Below are positions 11,491-23,900 of a stretch of 64,000 nt of DNA, one piece after another. Position numbers and translations under genes: made by a program. A model generated the notes under the pieces. The model was not told the DNA's origin, did no database searches, and worked only from the letters and a program-made list of their open reading frames with translations. Source of the DNA: Tolypeutes matacus (taxonomy: Eukaryota; Chordata; Mammalia; Cingulata; Chlamyphoridae); assembly GCA_026826555.1 (NCBI GenBank), contig JAKSZT010054582.1:105382-169381 (forward strand), in the 5' to 3' direction. How positions within the stretch are numbered: position 1 is the stretch's first letter; the number at the start of each line of letters is the position of its first letter.

Positions 11491-12525
11491 TTGTGCCAAA
11501 AGGAGCTGCACATGCCCTTTGTCCAGCAATACCACCAGCTAACCCACCTAGGGAAAACTGCACTGGAAGCCTTGCTCCAGAGATACTATTACATGGCCTG
11601 GCTGACTTCTCTCTGCATCACCATCAGCGGCCAATGCCAAGTTTGCGCCAAGAACAACCCCTTGCAAGGCTCCCGCACTCAGGCAGTTGTCCAGCACCTG
11701 GGAATGGCCCCCTTTGAAGATATCATAGTGGACTTTAGAGAAGTAAAACTGTTTCGAGAATACAAATACCTGTTGGTGATGATATGCACATTTTCAGGTT
11801 GGGTAGAGGCCTTCCCCACTCACACAGAAAAGACAAGAGAAGTGACTAAGACTCTGCTTAGAGAAGTCATTCCATGACACGGGCTGCCACTGTCCATTGG
11901 AATTGACAATGGCCCGGCCTTCATGGCTGCCACAGTCCAAGAACTGATGAAAATGTTGAGAATTAAGTGGAAGCTCCATACTGCTTACAGGCCTCAGAGT
12001 TCAGGGAAAGTTGAGCGCATGAATCGAACCCTCAAAGTCACCCTAGCAAAGTTCTGCCAGGAAACTGGTCTCACCTGGATAGATTTACTCCCTTTGGCCT
12101 TTCTCTGAGTTAGGTGCACCCCAGGACTCATAGGCTACTCTCCCTTTTAAATTCTGTTTGGGTGGCCACCCTCAATCATCCAGGCATTCAGAGGAAGTCC
12201 AGGGGAGGTCAACCTAAATTCCATTCTCCAGCAGCTTGGAAGAACTATAACTGAAATACATAAAACTGTCCTGTCCCAAAACCTCATCCCCTTGGGACAC
12301 CCAGTGCATCTTCATCAGCCAGGGGACCAGGTCTGGGTCAAAGACTGGAGGAAAGAACACCTCCAGCCTTTCTGGACAGGTCAACATACTGTAATCCTTG
12401 TAACTCTCACTGCTCTTAAAGTTGTAGTTATCACCCCCGGGGTTCATCATTCCAGGGTCAAGAAGGCCCATCACGAAAAGAGCAGAACAGCTGGGCAGCC
12501 CAACCCATACACAACCACCCCCTGA
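11491..12525 (+). pseudogene. ERV 2 pol integrase region, gammaretrovirus-like
   Basis: This is the integrase, which would join viral DNA to the host genome. The whole segment stays in one frame. The N-terminal zinc-binding pair H-x3-H (Y-H-Q-L-T-H) and C-x2-C (C-Q-V-C) are present. The catalytic triad is visible: Asp at 11731, Asp at 11905 and Glu at 12013, with exactly 35 residues between the last two. The C-terminal part has the W-V-K-D-W-R-K and H-H-S-R-V-K-K wording typical of gammaretroviral pol ends. Three in-frame stops (11875, 12106, 12148) inactivate it, and I see no frameshift. The upstream RT and RNase H are absent. Confidence 0.85.
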
Positions 12526-12578
12526 GAGTGCGAATCACCCGAGATCTTCCAGCACCAACCTCGCCGAATGACAGCTGA

Positions 12579-12680
12579 ATGGACCTGTGCTCCTGGGGGG
12601 TCCTGTGTTTATGTGGCCTGATCACCTTGGTGTTTGGAATTGGACTCACAGCAGTGGCCCCCACGACTGGACTGTTGTGA
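12579..12680 (+). pseudogene. ERV 2 env signal-peptide fragment
   Basis: The ATG at 12579 opens 33 codons with a hydrophobic core of Leu, Val, Cys and Gly, then a TGA at 12678. It sits just after the integrase end, where a gammaretroviral env starts. The surface subunit that should follow is almost entirely missing. Confidence 0.5.
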
Positions 12681-12779
12681 ATAAACTCATTGCTATAGCA
12701 TACTGGTGCATAGTAAGATGTTTCTGTGCCTTAGGCTATATTTCCTATTCTCCTTCAGGGCAGATACCAGTTCCCAGTC

Positions 12780-13264
12780 CTGCTCCAGTTGTTACAAGAC
12801 TGTCTCAGCAATGGATAGGTAGAAACAGCTCTCAGGGAAATACTAACCCTCCTCTTCCTTTACCTACCATACCTTTATGCCAGCAGAATGTTATAAGTTA
12901 TCTGAAGCCTCAGTTTGTGAGGAAATGGGGGACGTGTATCTTCCTGAGGGAAGAGTGTTGTTATTATGTTAATAAGACAGGAATAGTCACTACCAAAGTG
13001 AAAGAACTTAGGGATTGAATCCAAAAGAGTAAGGACCACTTAAACAAGTTCTGAGGCTGGAACCTCAGACAGTGGACCTCCTGTCTTCTGCCCCTGGCTG
13101 GACTCTTATTCATCTTGCTCATAGTGGCCATCTTTGGCCTGTGCCTGATAAATGCACTCATCAGTTTCATTGAAAAAATGATATCACTCATAACTACCAC
13201 CAAGATTCTAGCCCTAAGAGGATACAGTCCCCTGAGTACAGATGATGCCCTATGGAAATTATAA
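12780..13264 (+). pseudogene. ERV 2 env transmembrane-subunit remnant, gammaretrovirus-like
   Basis: A C-x6-C-C motif with Cys codons at 12935, 12956 and 12959 identifies a gammaretroviral TM. It is followed by a Y-Y-V-N-K-T sequence with an N-glycosylation site. After a TGA at 13016 the same frame gives a Trp-rich membrane-proximal part, a hydrophobic anchor (about 13079-13175) and a short cytoplasmic tail ending at TAA 13262-13264. The fusion peptide and the first heptad are not recognisable. Confidence 0.75.
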
Positions 13265-13283
13265 GGGCATCACAGGGGAGAAT

Positions 13284-13638
13284 TGATAAGGAAAAGTCAC
13301 TGAAGCCTTACTCCTCCCCCTTTTCTGACAAGAATCTCCTGCCTTAGAACTGAAACCTGCACTTCTGTCTCTGTAACCCTGTCCATTTGATTTCGTAACC
13401 TGCAATTCTGCTTCTGTAACCATGCTTGTTTAGTTGCCTAAGGTAATGGAAAAATTCCACCCACCAACTCACTAGCCAATGAATGGGAGCCTGCAGACCC
13501 CAATAAAAACTCCAGAAAGCTGGGGCTGGGTGCCCAGAATTTGGAAACCAAACTTTCCTCTGTGTCCACATGCATATTAAAGCCTGATTCCTCTGCTCCT
13601 CCAAGTGCCATTTTGGGTTTCTCACCATGACAGCCACA
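13284..13638 (+). mobile_element. 3' LTR of ERV 2
   Basis: TGATAAGG to AGCCACA. It aligns with 11097-11374 and then adds an R/U5-like end containing ATTAAA near 13576. It is followed by ATAGTAT (13639-13645) and the L1 continuation. Confidence 0.85.
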
Positions 13639-14029
13639 ATAGTATAGCCACTGTAGAGGATGGTTTGACAGTTCCTAAGGAATTTGAATATAGACTTGCC
13701 ATGAGACCTGGAAATACCATTGCTAGGTATACACCCAGAAAAATTGAGAGTAATGACAAAAATAGATATCTGCACACCAATATTCATGGTAGTGTTAGTC
13801 ACAATAACCAAAAGTTGGAAACAGCCCAGATGTCCATCAACTGATGAATGGATAAACAAATTGGGAAGTATGCACAAAATGGAATATTATGCATCTTTAA
13901 GAAGAAACAAATTCCTGAATCATATAACAACATGGATGAACCTGGAGGACATTATGTTGAATGAAGCAAGCCAGACACAAACGGATAAATACTGTATGAT
14001 TGCCCTATTATGAATGAAATATATTATGT

Positions 14030-14611
14030 GAAATATAAATATAATATGTGAAATATGAATATGGGTAGAATAACATATATAAGATTGTTTTTCTCTGAAA
14101 CTGAACAAATGTAATTTAATACTACAAAATATTAATATCAGACAAAATAATACATTATACTAAGTGAAGGAGACCAGACAGAGAGTAGTACATAGTATAT
14201 GATTCTATGTATATGAAATATAAATATAAATCAATTTTTAAAGATGAATTGAGATTAGTGGTTATATAGAAGGAATGCTAAGGGGTGTGGAGTCTTTCTT
14301 TTTGAAGTAATGAAATTGTTCTAAATATTTTTAGATGAATGTACAACATTATGATTATACTAAAAGCCATTGATCTTACATTTTGGCTTGAATAGCCAGA
14401 AACACCAGTTATGTACAGCAGGGGAAGCATACAGAGATTGAATATTGAGGAATTTTATTGGTTTCTGTTTGTCTATTTATTATTATTATTATTGAAATAA
14501 TGAAAATGCTCTAATAATGATTGAAGTGATTAACAACTATGTGATTATACTGAATACCATTAATTGTACACTTTTTTATTTTTTTAAATATATTTTTTCA
14601 AAAAGATACTT
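14030..14611 (+). mobile_element. L1 3'-UTR-like fragments
   Basis: After the ORF2 stop the sequence becomes AT-rich. A second L1 tail-type stretch appears near 14150-14215 (a G-A-C-C-A-G-A-C-A-G-A-G run as in L1 3' ends). Two related stretches at about 14310-14380 and 14500-14575 ('gattatactgaataccattaattgtaca') match the end wording of old L1M 3' UTRs. A short (ATT)n run lies at 14478-14492. Confidence 0.5.
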
Positions 14612-15180
14612 AGATTACATAAAATGTTACATTAAAAAAATGGAAGTGGTTCTGATATGGCCCACTGATACATCTCCCACTTTTCCCTGCACAAACTATT
14701 TCTTTCATTAGTGTGGTACATTCATTGCAATTGATGAACACATTTTGAAGCATCACCACTATACATGGATTATAGTTTACATTGTAGTTTACATTCTCAC
14801 CCACTCAATTCTGTAGGCTATGACAGGATACATAATGGCTTATATCTGTTGTTGCAATGTGATTCAGGACAATTCCAAGTCCCAAAATTGCCCCTATATT
14901 ACACCGCTTTTTCCTTTCCTTGACTTCAGCATCTCCAGTGACCACAGTCTCCATATCAAAGTCATAATTTCTTCCATTGCTAAAATCACAATAAATATAT
15001 AGTAGAATACCAGAAAGTCCACTCTAGTCCATATTTTATTCCCCAATCCTGAGGATACTGGGATGGTGATGCCCACTCCACCTCTATTTGAAAGGGGTTT
15101 ATATCCCATATGGCTGATGGATGAGGGGCATTTGGACCAGGGCACATCTGGGGCAGGCTTCTAGGAAGCATGTGAATTAA
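14612..15180 (-). mobile_element. L1 3'-UTR fragment, minus strand
   Basis: This is the reverse complement of the repeat at 49340-50255 and 54600-56085. The shared block on its minus strand runs from 'tgtgggatataaacccc' through 'taaactacaatgtaaactataatcc' to the terminal 'atgtaatctaagtatct'. The 5' part of the same repeat can be followed into the 3' end of the L1 at 18380-25340, so I read it as a 3'-end fragment of that L1 lineage. Confidence 0.65.
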
Positions 15181-15189
15181 CATTTTGGC

Positions 15190-16425
15190 ATAGTGTGATT
15201 CGACACTTTGGATGAATTGTATGCTTTATTAATAAGTATCAATTGAAATGATTTGTCAAAAAATCAAAATCATATCTAATCAATCACAGATAAATTATCA
15301 ACTATTTCCCATTGCAACAAAATGTCCCTACATTTTCAAGAAATTTCTCTATTATTCAGTGGACCCAATAGTGCTTGCACCTCAGTGAAATGGGCCAAAC
15401 TTTTTGGTGGGGTGTTCATTTTCTTTATTATTCTATATTCTTTTCTGCTTTGCTTTCAGGCTATCAGCAGCCATTTCTTTTTTTAGTAAAACTTAGGAGT
15501 ATGCGTATCTTAATTTCTTATTATTCTGCCCTCAATCAGCTAATAGCTGAGGAAACAGAATTCCTAGCTATATTAAACATCAATTGACACTTTTTCACAG
15601 GTTGTAGTGTGAGGCAGGTTCACATATCGCTGGAACAGCATAAATTTTAGGCACTGCTCAGAGGTCTTATTACTTACTTGAATACTTCTATGTTCTGAAT
15701 AATGGATATACCTAATTGCAGAAGATTGAGTGTAGAATTTTATGATAGATAAAAAACACTGGAGATTCAGCCTTAGGGGGATCCTCATGTGTTCACGAAC
15801 TTTAACTGTAGAAGCACCAGCAGATTCTCACTGAAACAATCACAGAATTATCCTCTTGTGTCTCCTTGAGTGGGTGAGGAAAATTAGGAATTTTAAATAT
15901 TACCAAAGCATTATGTTTTCCTTAAAATATGCCTTCCTTTCATGGAGACTTTTGCCAGATTGGATTTTACCATAGTTTACTTGACCTTAGGGAAGGGACA
16001 TGACCAACTCCAGCCTACTCTTGCCTTCCTGTTTAAACTAATGGGTGAAAAGAAAATGTGAGAAACACTTGTGAAAGTCACAGTCCAGGGATACAATTTT
16101 ACTAAAATATTCAGACCTTATTATGGAAATATATATTGTTATCCCACACAAACATCTTACCAACACATCAATAAGGTTCCTGTATAAAAAGAGTGGGTTA
16201 CATCCAAAATAATTGCAATACTGAATTTTAGGAGACTCTAAGGAAATATGAAGACAACACAGGAGACACAACAAGGAGACCATAGGAAATTTTAGCCAAT
16301 GGAACATATCTCTACAGGAAACAGAAAATACAGCCTAACTCCTAACCAAACAAATATTATACCTCAAGCTAATGGTCTATTTACCTCAAATTCTTTTACT
16401 TGACATATCATATCTGGTCTTCAAA
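15190..16425. other. No gene or recognisable element
   Basis: AT-rich sequence. Only short, stop-filled frames are present. I see no repeat I can name. Confidence 0.5.
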
Positions 16426-16429
16426 ATAA

Positions 16430-18301
16430 ACCACAAAGCAAGCTAAAGGCAAAACACAGTATAAAGATCAGGGTAAGCATCAGAACTAGACATAGATATG
16501 GCAGAGTTGTTGGATTTATCAAATGGTAATTTGAAGTAACCATGATTAATATACTACTAACTCTAATGGAAAAAGTGGACAACATTCAAAAACAGATGAG
16601 AAGCAGAAGATGGGGCAACTCTAATAAAGAATCTAGAGAAAATCATAGCCAACAAAATACTTTAAGAGAAATACCAGAAGAAGAAAGAAAGGTAGAGAAG
16701 TAATATTTGATATATTAATGCCTGAAAATTTCCAATAATTATTGACAGATACCAAACCACTTATCTTGGAAGCTCAGAGAACACCCAGCATAAATATTAA
16801 AACATATACATACACATATACATATCATTAAAAACCTCTAGATACATCATATTAAAACTGAAGAAAATCAAAGACAAAGAAAATTTTGAAAGCAACTAAA
16901 GTTAATATTACTATGACAAGGGTGAATGATATTGTGACTTAAAGGAAAATTGAACTGTGTCCACATATAATTTTCTTGGCTATGCATAATTGCCCAGCAG
17001 TGAATCACAAAACAGTGACAAGATAGTGGGTCAAATGTTGATGCCATTCTTTGCAAAATGTGAAGGGGGATGGGGTGTTAAAACATTGGTTGATCTCATG
17101 TGGTTTCCAATAACATCAGGCCAATTTTTTAATTTAAAAGTATTCCATCAGCTCTTTTCATATTAAACCACAGTAAAAACAAAGGGAACAGATAAAAGAA
17201 ATTTTCTTCCAACATTTCAAACACATGATATAGTTTATCAGTTGACAGAGCATTAAAATATAACATCAGAATTCTAGATCTTTCGGCAATTGTGTAAAAT
17301 GATTTGCTATAATCTAGTCACCTATAAAATGAACATATCAATATTTATCTAAGAAGATTTGAATAAATATTAAAGGACAAAATATGCTAAGATTTTGTCA
17401 TTAAAATTAATTAAATATAGAATATCTGGAATAGGTGAGCTCTACACAGTCATAGTTCATGTAACAATTTATGGGCTAATCTCAAAAAATTTCCCAGTTT
17501 TCTTAGGTATTCAAGGGACTTACTGAACAGAATTAATCAAGATGTTTATTAGAAAGATACACTATGATTGAATTAAAATTTTATGTGATGGTTTATGTAC
17601 CATTCATACCACTTTCAATAAGGGAAATTACATCAAGAAAGATTAATAAAGAATAGAAGTCATGAATGATATTATAAACCAACCAGACCTAACAGACACA
17701 TATAGAACTCTTTACCAAGCAGCAGCAGAATGCACATTCTTCTCTAGTGCACTGAGTCATTCTCCAAGATAGATCATTTATTAGGTCATAAAACAAGTTT
17801 TGATAAGTTAAAATAATTAATTAAAATAATCCATAGTATTCTCTCTGGCCACAATGGAATGAAGCTAGAAAACAACTACATAGGAAGAACTGAAAAACTT
17901 ATGAAAATGTGAAAACACAATGCACTCAAATATAATGGGTCAAAGAAGAAAAAAACAGGGGAAATTAGGAAATGTCCTGAAGTGAAGGAAAAAGAAAACA
18001 CAGCATACCAAAATTTATGAGATGCAGCAAAAGCAATGTTGAGAGGGAAATTTATAACTCAAAATGTTTACATTATAAAAGATGAAAGATATCAAATCTT
18101 AACACATACTAATAACACAATTGGAAGTTTTAGAAAAAGAAAAGCAAACTAAATTCAAAGTGAGCACCAGAAAGTAAGTAACAAAAGCTAAAGCAGGGAT
18201 AAGTGATATAAGGAATTACAGAGAGAGAGAGAGAATATCAACCAAACCAAAATTTGGCTCCTTGAAAAGATCAATACAATTGACAAACTTTTAGCTAGGC
18301 A

Positions 18302-18334
<33 letters not shown>

Positions 18335-18370
18335 CAGAGAAAGACAGAGAAACCAAATAAGTAAAATCAG
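16430..18370 (+). mobile_element. Old L1 fragments (ORF1 and ORF2 endonuclease region)
   Basis: 16430-16900 carries ORF1 wording: the 'ctctaatggaaaaagtggacaacat' coiled-coil part, then the block around 16720-16800 where aligned L1s read a degenerate 'PENFQ' and 'EAQRTPSI'. 17600-18370 carries the end of the ORF2 endonuclease and the following linker ('agaactctttaccaagcagcagcagaatgcacattcttctc'). Stops are frequent. It ends in a GA-rich run (about 18303-18350) next to the 5' end of the younger L1. Confidence 0.7.
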
Positions 18371-18987
18371 AATTGAAAGAGGGAAGAGACTTCTGGGAAG
18401 CTGAAGTAGGTAGGCAGATCTCAATTATGTCAAACATGCAAAGAAAGGAAGGACAAAAAGATACTTGAGGGAGTTGCTTTGGGGATCCACAGAAAAGAAA
18501 AGTGCTGCACACCATCCAGGAGGGAGAGGGACAGAGGGACAAAGATGCCAAAGGAAAACCATGAATTATTCTCCCCTGTGGCTGTGATTGGCATATACAG
18601 TCCACCCTTAAGGCAAATAACCTCAGTAAAATCCCTATTTCACTGGTGCCAACTGAGTGAGGAAAGATCATTCCTTGGAGGGAAGAGGAGTCTGAAGAAC
18701 AGTGGAGAATGGTTTATTTTCAGTGATTTTGGCCAGCAGAGCTCCCTTTGAATCTCAAAAAAGACCCCAGACAGAACTGAATCAGCCTCAGGGAGAGGGA
18801 AGGGGGTATATGGCCCAGCAGGCTGTCACATCCAACTACCCTGGGAGAGAGAGGAAGGAACTAGGTCAGTGAGAGGATGGACACAAGCACTAAACCAGCC
18901 TGGCTTTGGGCAAATTGTTAGAAGACCAAACTTTCCTGAGGGAAAGGGGTGGGAAAAGCTAGATAAGTTTTCAGAAGCTTACTTAAC

Positions 18988-19080
18988 CTGTGGAGTGGGT
19001 GTAGCTCAGTGTAGGAATTCCTGCCTTGTATATACAAGGTACCTGCTTCTATTTCTGGTACCAACTAAGAGAAGGGATCC
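18988..19080 (+). mobile_element. Possible tRNA-derived SINE fragment
   Basis: GGTGTAGCTCAGTGTAGG resembles a pol III A box of the tRNA-Ala type, and 'ggtacctgcttctatttctggta' about 40 bases on may be a decayed B box. There is no A-tail, so it might instead be ordinary L1 leader sequence. Confidence 0.4.
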
Positions 19081-19822
19081 AGAGAAGATCAACTAGATTA
19101 TCAGGCACCTTATGACAGAGAATTTAGGTTTTTTTGATATTTTATTTTTTTATTTTTTATTATTCCTTAATTCTTTATTTTATTCATTAAAACAGGGTAC
19201 CTCACTTGTGGAGGACAGGCTGCAGGGCAATTGATTGATGAGCCTGAACAACCTGAAATCCCTAAGGGCCTAAGAGGGAAGTCTGTTTTTCCAGGTTTAT
19301 TTTCTTTGATTATTTGTTGTGATTTCTGTTTGTTGTCTTATACCTTTCTTAGTTTCCTTTTTTTCTTTTACTTATTTTTCTACTTACTTTATTTCTTTAC
19401 TTTCCTTAATTTTTCCATATTTTGTTTTCTGTTGATTTTCTTTCATTCCACCCCTTCCTCTTTGGTCTTCTTTTTTTTTTTCTTTTTTTTCTTTTTTTTT
19501 TTTTTTTTCTTTTCTTCTCTTCTAATCTTTCTGGCCTTTTAATTTATTCTATTTATTTCTATTTTTTCTCATTTCATTTTTTCTATTCCACATTTTTAAT
19601 TTTTATTCCTTTGTATATTTTATACTTTTCCACTCATATTAGTTATTTATTTTCCTGGCTCTTGTATGGTTCCTCTGCTAGCTTTTAAATTGTTATTACT
19701 ACTACTATTTTTCTCTTCTTCTCTCTTTCCTTTTCTTTTCTCCTAATATTTTCTTCAAGGGGAACACAGACAACTACAAGGATATAGAATAAGAGGAACC
19801 AAGAGTAAAAAAAGGAACTTTA

Positions 19823-19823
<1 letters not shown>

Positions 19824-19854
<31 letters not shown>
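19824..19854 (+). repeat. (AC)n microsatellite
   Basis: An uninterrupted AC dinucleotide run of about 31 bases, just upstream of an L1 ORF1. Confidence 0.95.
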
Positions 19855-19858
<4 letters not shown>

Positions 19859-19913
19859 ACCCTAGAGTGGAAAGAGAAGCTAACTAATTGAATAAGCCCA
19901 TCAATATAAACAG

Positions 19914-20866
19914 ATGTCTAGACACCAATAAAAAGTTACAAGACATACTAAGAAACAGGAAAATATTCTCCAGTCTAATGAACAAAAAGTGGGAGGAGAT
20001 GCAGAACATGGAACAACTAATGAAAGATGGTAAAACAAATATCAAGAATCAACTTATTGAAGTTAAGGAATAGATAAAGGATATTAATAAGACACTAATG
20101 GAACATACTGAATAAATTGTAACATGCATAAAAAGTTAATGGATTTGATGGTGATGAATGACACAATACAAGAAATAAAAAATATTCTGGAGGCACATAA
20201 CAGCAGATTTGAACAGGCAAAGGAAAGAATTTTTTATTGATATTGAAGACAGTACAACTGAAATCAGACAGATAGTAGAACAGATAGATACGAAGTTAGA
20301 AAAAAATCCAACATGACCCAGGGATTTGAATGACTACATGAAACACACAAATATATGCATTATAGGTTTCCCAGAGAGAGCACAGAAAGGAAAGGGGGCA
20401 GAAGGAATGTAGGAGGATATAATGGCCTAAAATTTCCCAACTCTTTTGAAGGACATGGACGTACATGTCCAGGAACTACAGACATCCCACCCAAACAGTA
20501 TAAATCTTAACAGGCCTACCCAAAGACATACAATTAGCAAATTATCCAATGCTCAGGACAAAGACAGAAAACTGAAAGCATCAAGAGAAAAGAGATCTAC
20601 CACATACAAGGGAAGATCAATAAGATTAAGCACCAATTTCTCATCTAGAACCCTGGAGGGAAGAAAACTTTGGCATGACATATTAAGGTGCCCTACCTTG
20701 TTATAAAACACTGTCACCCAAGAATTATGTATACAACAAAGAAGGCATTAAAAAATTAAGTAGAGTTCAAAATATTCACAGATAAACAGAAAGTAGGAGA
20801 GAGATTGTTAACAAGAAACTTGTGCTTTAGAAATACTAATGGGACTTCTGCAGGTTAAAAGGAAAA
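19914..20866 (+). pseudogene. L1 ORF1 (broken)
   Basis: The ATG at 19914 reads Met-Ser-Arg-His-Gln and then a stop, matching the position of the Met-Met-Thr-Arg-Gly-Gln start at 57787. A Lys/Glu-rich coiled-coil follows to about 20290. The RRM start reads as a degenerate 'ICIIGFPERAQKGKG' near 20350-20400. The C-terminal domain ends near 20866. Stops at the sixth codon, around 20070, 20112 and 20410, and others make it non-functional. Confidence 0.75.
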
Positions 20867-20959
20867 AAACAGGGGAGAGGGGGTTGAAGGAGAGTGTTGG
20901 AAAGAAGGTTATTGGTAAGAATAACTAAAAATATATAAAAAAGATAAATAAAAGGAATA

Positions 20960-23900
20960 TATGGCATTTACAAACTTAAAGAAAATATGGCTAATGTAAG
21001 TAATGCCTTAACAGTAGTAATATTGAATGCTAATGATTAAACTCTCCAATAAAGAGACACAGATTAGTAGAATGGATAAGGAAATATGACCCACCCATAT
21101 GCTGTCTACAAGAAACTCACCTTATTTCCAGGGACACAAGGAGGTTGCAAGTGATAGGTTGGAAAACAATTTTATATGCAAACAATAACCAAAAAAGAGT
21201 GGGAGTAGCTATACTAATATTGGACAAAATAGACTTTAAATGAAAAACTATTGTATGAGACAAGAAGGATGCTATATATTAATAAAAGTTATACTCTATC
21301 AAGAAGAAAGAAAAACCATAAACAATTATGTACCTAACTAGGGCACTGCAAAATACATGAGGCAAAAATTGGAAAAACTAAGTGGAGAAATAGATACCTC
21401 TGCAATTAAAGTGGGGGATTTTTAATACACCATTATCACCATTAGACAGAACATTTTGACAGAGGGTCAACAAAGAAACAGAGACCTTGAATAATACATT
21501 AGAGGACCTAGACTGAATAGACATATACAGAACATTACACCTACATACAGCAGGACATACATTCTTCTCAAGTGCACATCAATTATTCTCTAGGAGAGAC
21601 CACATGCTTGGCCACAGAACAACTCTCAACAAATTCAGAAAGACTGAATTTACACAAAGTAATTCCTCTGAACACAATGAAATGATGTTGTAAATCAGTA
21701 AGCAGTAGAGGACCAGATTAGGCACAAAGATATGGCAGTGAAACAACACACTGTTAGACAATCAGTGGGTCAAAGAAGAAATGGCACAATAAATCACTAA
21801 CTACCTTGGAATACATGAAAATGAGACCACAGTGTATCAAAACCTATGGGATGCAGCAAAAGCAGTGCTGAGAAGGAAATTTATAGCCATGAATCCCTAT
21901 ATTGAAAAAAGAAAAAAGATCTAAATCAAAGACGTAACTGCACACTTGGAGGAATTAGAAAAAGAACAACAAACTAATCTTAAAGGAATTAGAAAGAAGG
22001 AAATAACAAAGATTATAGTAGAGCTAAATGAAATTGAAAATAAAACACTAAAAGTTTTTTATAAAACAAAAGTTGGTTCTTTGAGAAGAATAATAAGATT
22101 GGCAAACCCTTAGCTAGAATAACAGAGCAGGAAAAAAAGAGAGAGAGAAGATGCAAATATATAAAATAAGATATGAGGAAGGGAATAGCACCACTGATCC
22201 CTCAGAAATAAAGAATAACATATAGGATACTTTGAAAAATTGTATGCCAAAAGATGGATAACTTATATGAAATGGACAAATATCCAGAAATACACAAGCA
22301 GCCGGCAGTGACAAAAGAAGAAACTGATGTTCTCAACATACAAATCAGAAGTAATGAGATTGAATTAGTCATCAAAAACTTCCCAACTATGAAGAGCTCA
22401 GGAACAGTTGGCTTCATAGGTGAATTCTACCAATCATTCCAGTAAGAACTAACACCAATCTTTCTTAAACTTTTCCAAAAAATAAAATTGGAGGGAAAAT
22501 TGCCTAACTCATTCTATGATGCCAACATCACACTAATACCAAATCCAGAAACAACAGACAAATCTCTAATGAATCTAGATGCTAAACTCCTCAACAAAAT
22601 AGTTGCTACTTATTCAACAGCACATCAAATGAATTATACACCATGACCTGTTGAATTTTATCCCTGGTATGCAAGGGTGGTTCAACATAAGAAAATCAAG
22701 CAATGCAATATACCACATTAGCAGATCAAAAGAAAAAAGTCACATGACCATCTCTATTGATGCAGAAAAGGTATTTGACAAAATACTGCACACTTTCTTG
22801 ATAAAAACACTTCAAAAGATAGGCATAGAAGGAAAAGATATATATGAAAAACCCACAGCTAACATCATATATACTGGTGAAATACTAAATGCTTTCCCTC
22901 TAAGATCTGGAACAAGACCAGGATACCCACTGTCACCAGTCTTTTTAACATTGTGTTAGAAGTACTTGCTTGGGCACTTAGGGAAGAAAAAAAAAAGAAA
23001 AGACACCAAAATTGGAAAGGAAGAAAAAAAAATTCACTATTTGCAGATGACATGATCCTGTACATAGAAATCCCTGAGGAATATACATCAAAGCTTCTAG
23101 AGCTGATATATAAGTTCAGTAAAATGGCAAGATACAAGATCACCACAGAAAAATCAGTAGCATTTCTGCACACCAATAATAAACAATCTCAGGAGGAAAT
23201 CAAGAAAAAATTCCATTTACAATAGCAAGTAAAAGAATCAAATACATAGGAATAAACTTGCTAAAGATGTAAAAGACTTTTACACAGAAACCTACACAAC
23301 ATTGTTAAGGAAAATCAAAGAAGACCTAAATAAATGGAAGAATATTCCATGTTTATACATTGGAAGACTAAACATCATTAAGATGCCTGTCTTACCCAAA
23401 TTGATTTACAGATTTAACATAGTCCCAATAAAGATTACAAAAACATTTTTCACTGAATTGGAAAAGGTAACAATGAAATTTATTTGGAAGGACAAGGGCC
23501 CCCTGAATAGCCAAAGACATATTTAATTTAAAAAACAAATTGGAGAAATCACACTACCAGAATTTAAAACATACTACAAAGCTATAATGGTCAAAATTCT
23601 ATGGTGTTGGTATAAGGATAGATATACTGATCAATAGAACAGAATTGAGAGTTCTGATATAGATCTTTGCATAGACGGTCAACTGATATTCAACAAGCAA
23701 CCAAGTCCATTCAACTTTACAGAATGGCCTCTTCAACAAATGGTGCTTGGAAAGCTGGATATCCATATCCAAAAGAATGAGAGAGGATCACCATCTCACA
23801 CCTTATACAAAAATTAACTCAAGATAGATCAAAGACCTAAATATAAGAGGCAAGATCATAAAGCTAACTTAAGGAAGCATTTAGGAGATCTTGTAGTAGG

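Larger units (their letters stand above)
2240..14013 (+). pseudogene. L1 ORF2 remnant in three pieces, split by two ERVs
   Basis: This is the endonuclease/reverse transcriptase ORF of the same L1. The endonuclease domain is missing: the ORF1-side sequence jumps near 2240 into the segment just upstream of the RT. Piece 1 (2240-3028) carries the N-terminal RT blocks up to the segment before the 'GFIPGMQ' motif. Piece 2 (9345-11089) resumes at that motif and includes the catalytic box at 9776-9787, here F-S-D-D instead of F-A-D-D. Piece 3 (13646-14013) is the C-terminal domain, ending at TGA 14011-14013. Frameshifts and stops are frequent throughout. Both junctions continue exactly where the other side stops, which shows that the ERVs are insertions. 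Confidence 0.85.
18380..19880 (+). mobile_element. L1 5' UTR
   Basis: A moderately GC-rich leader followed by a very pyrimidine-rich stretch (19120-19760, mainly T with runs of C) and an (AC)n run leads into the ORF1 start at 19914. The same architecture precedes the ORF1 at 57787 (T-rich stretch at 57050-57640). This is where an L1 internal promoter would lie. Confidence 0.65.

Noticed and set aside
13344..13877. 177-codon minus-strand open frame
   Set aside because: It spans the ERV 2 3' LTR and the L1 ORF2 end in antisense, crossing an insertion junction.
18291..18671. Ser/Leu-rich minus-strand frames
   Set aside because: Antisense of a GA-rich run at an L1-L1 junction.
19231..19688. Phe/Leu-rich frames suggesting membrane proteins
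   Set aside because: Produced by the T-rich L1 5' UTR.
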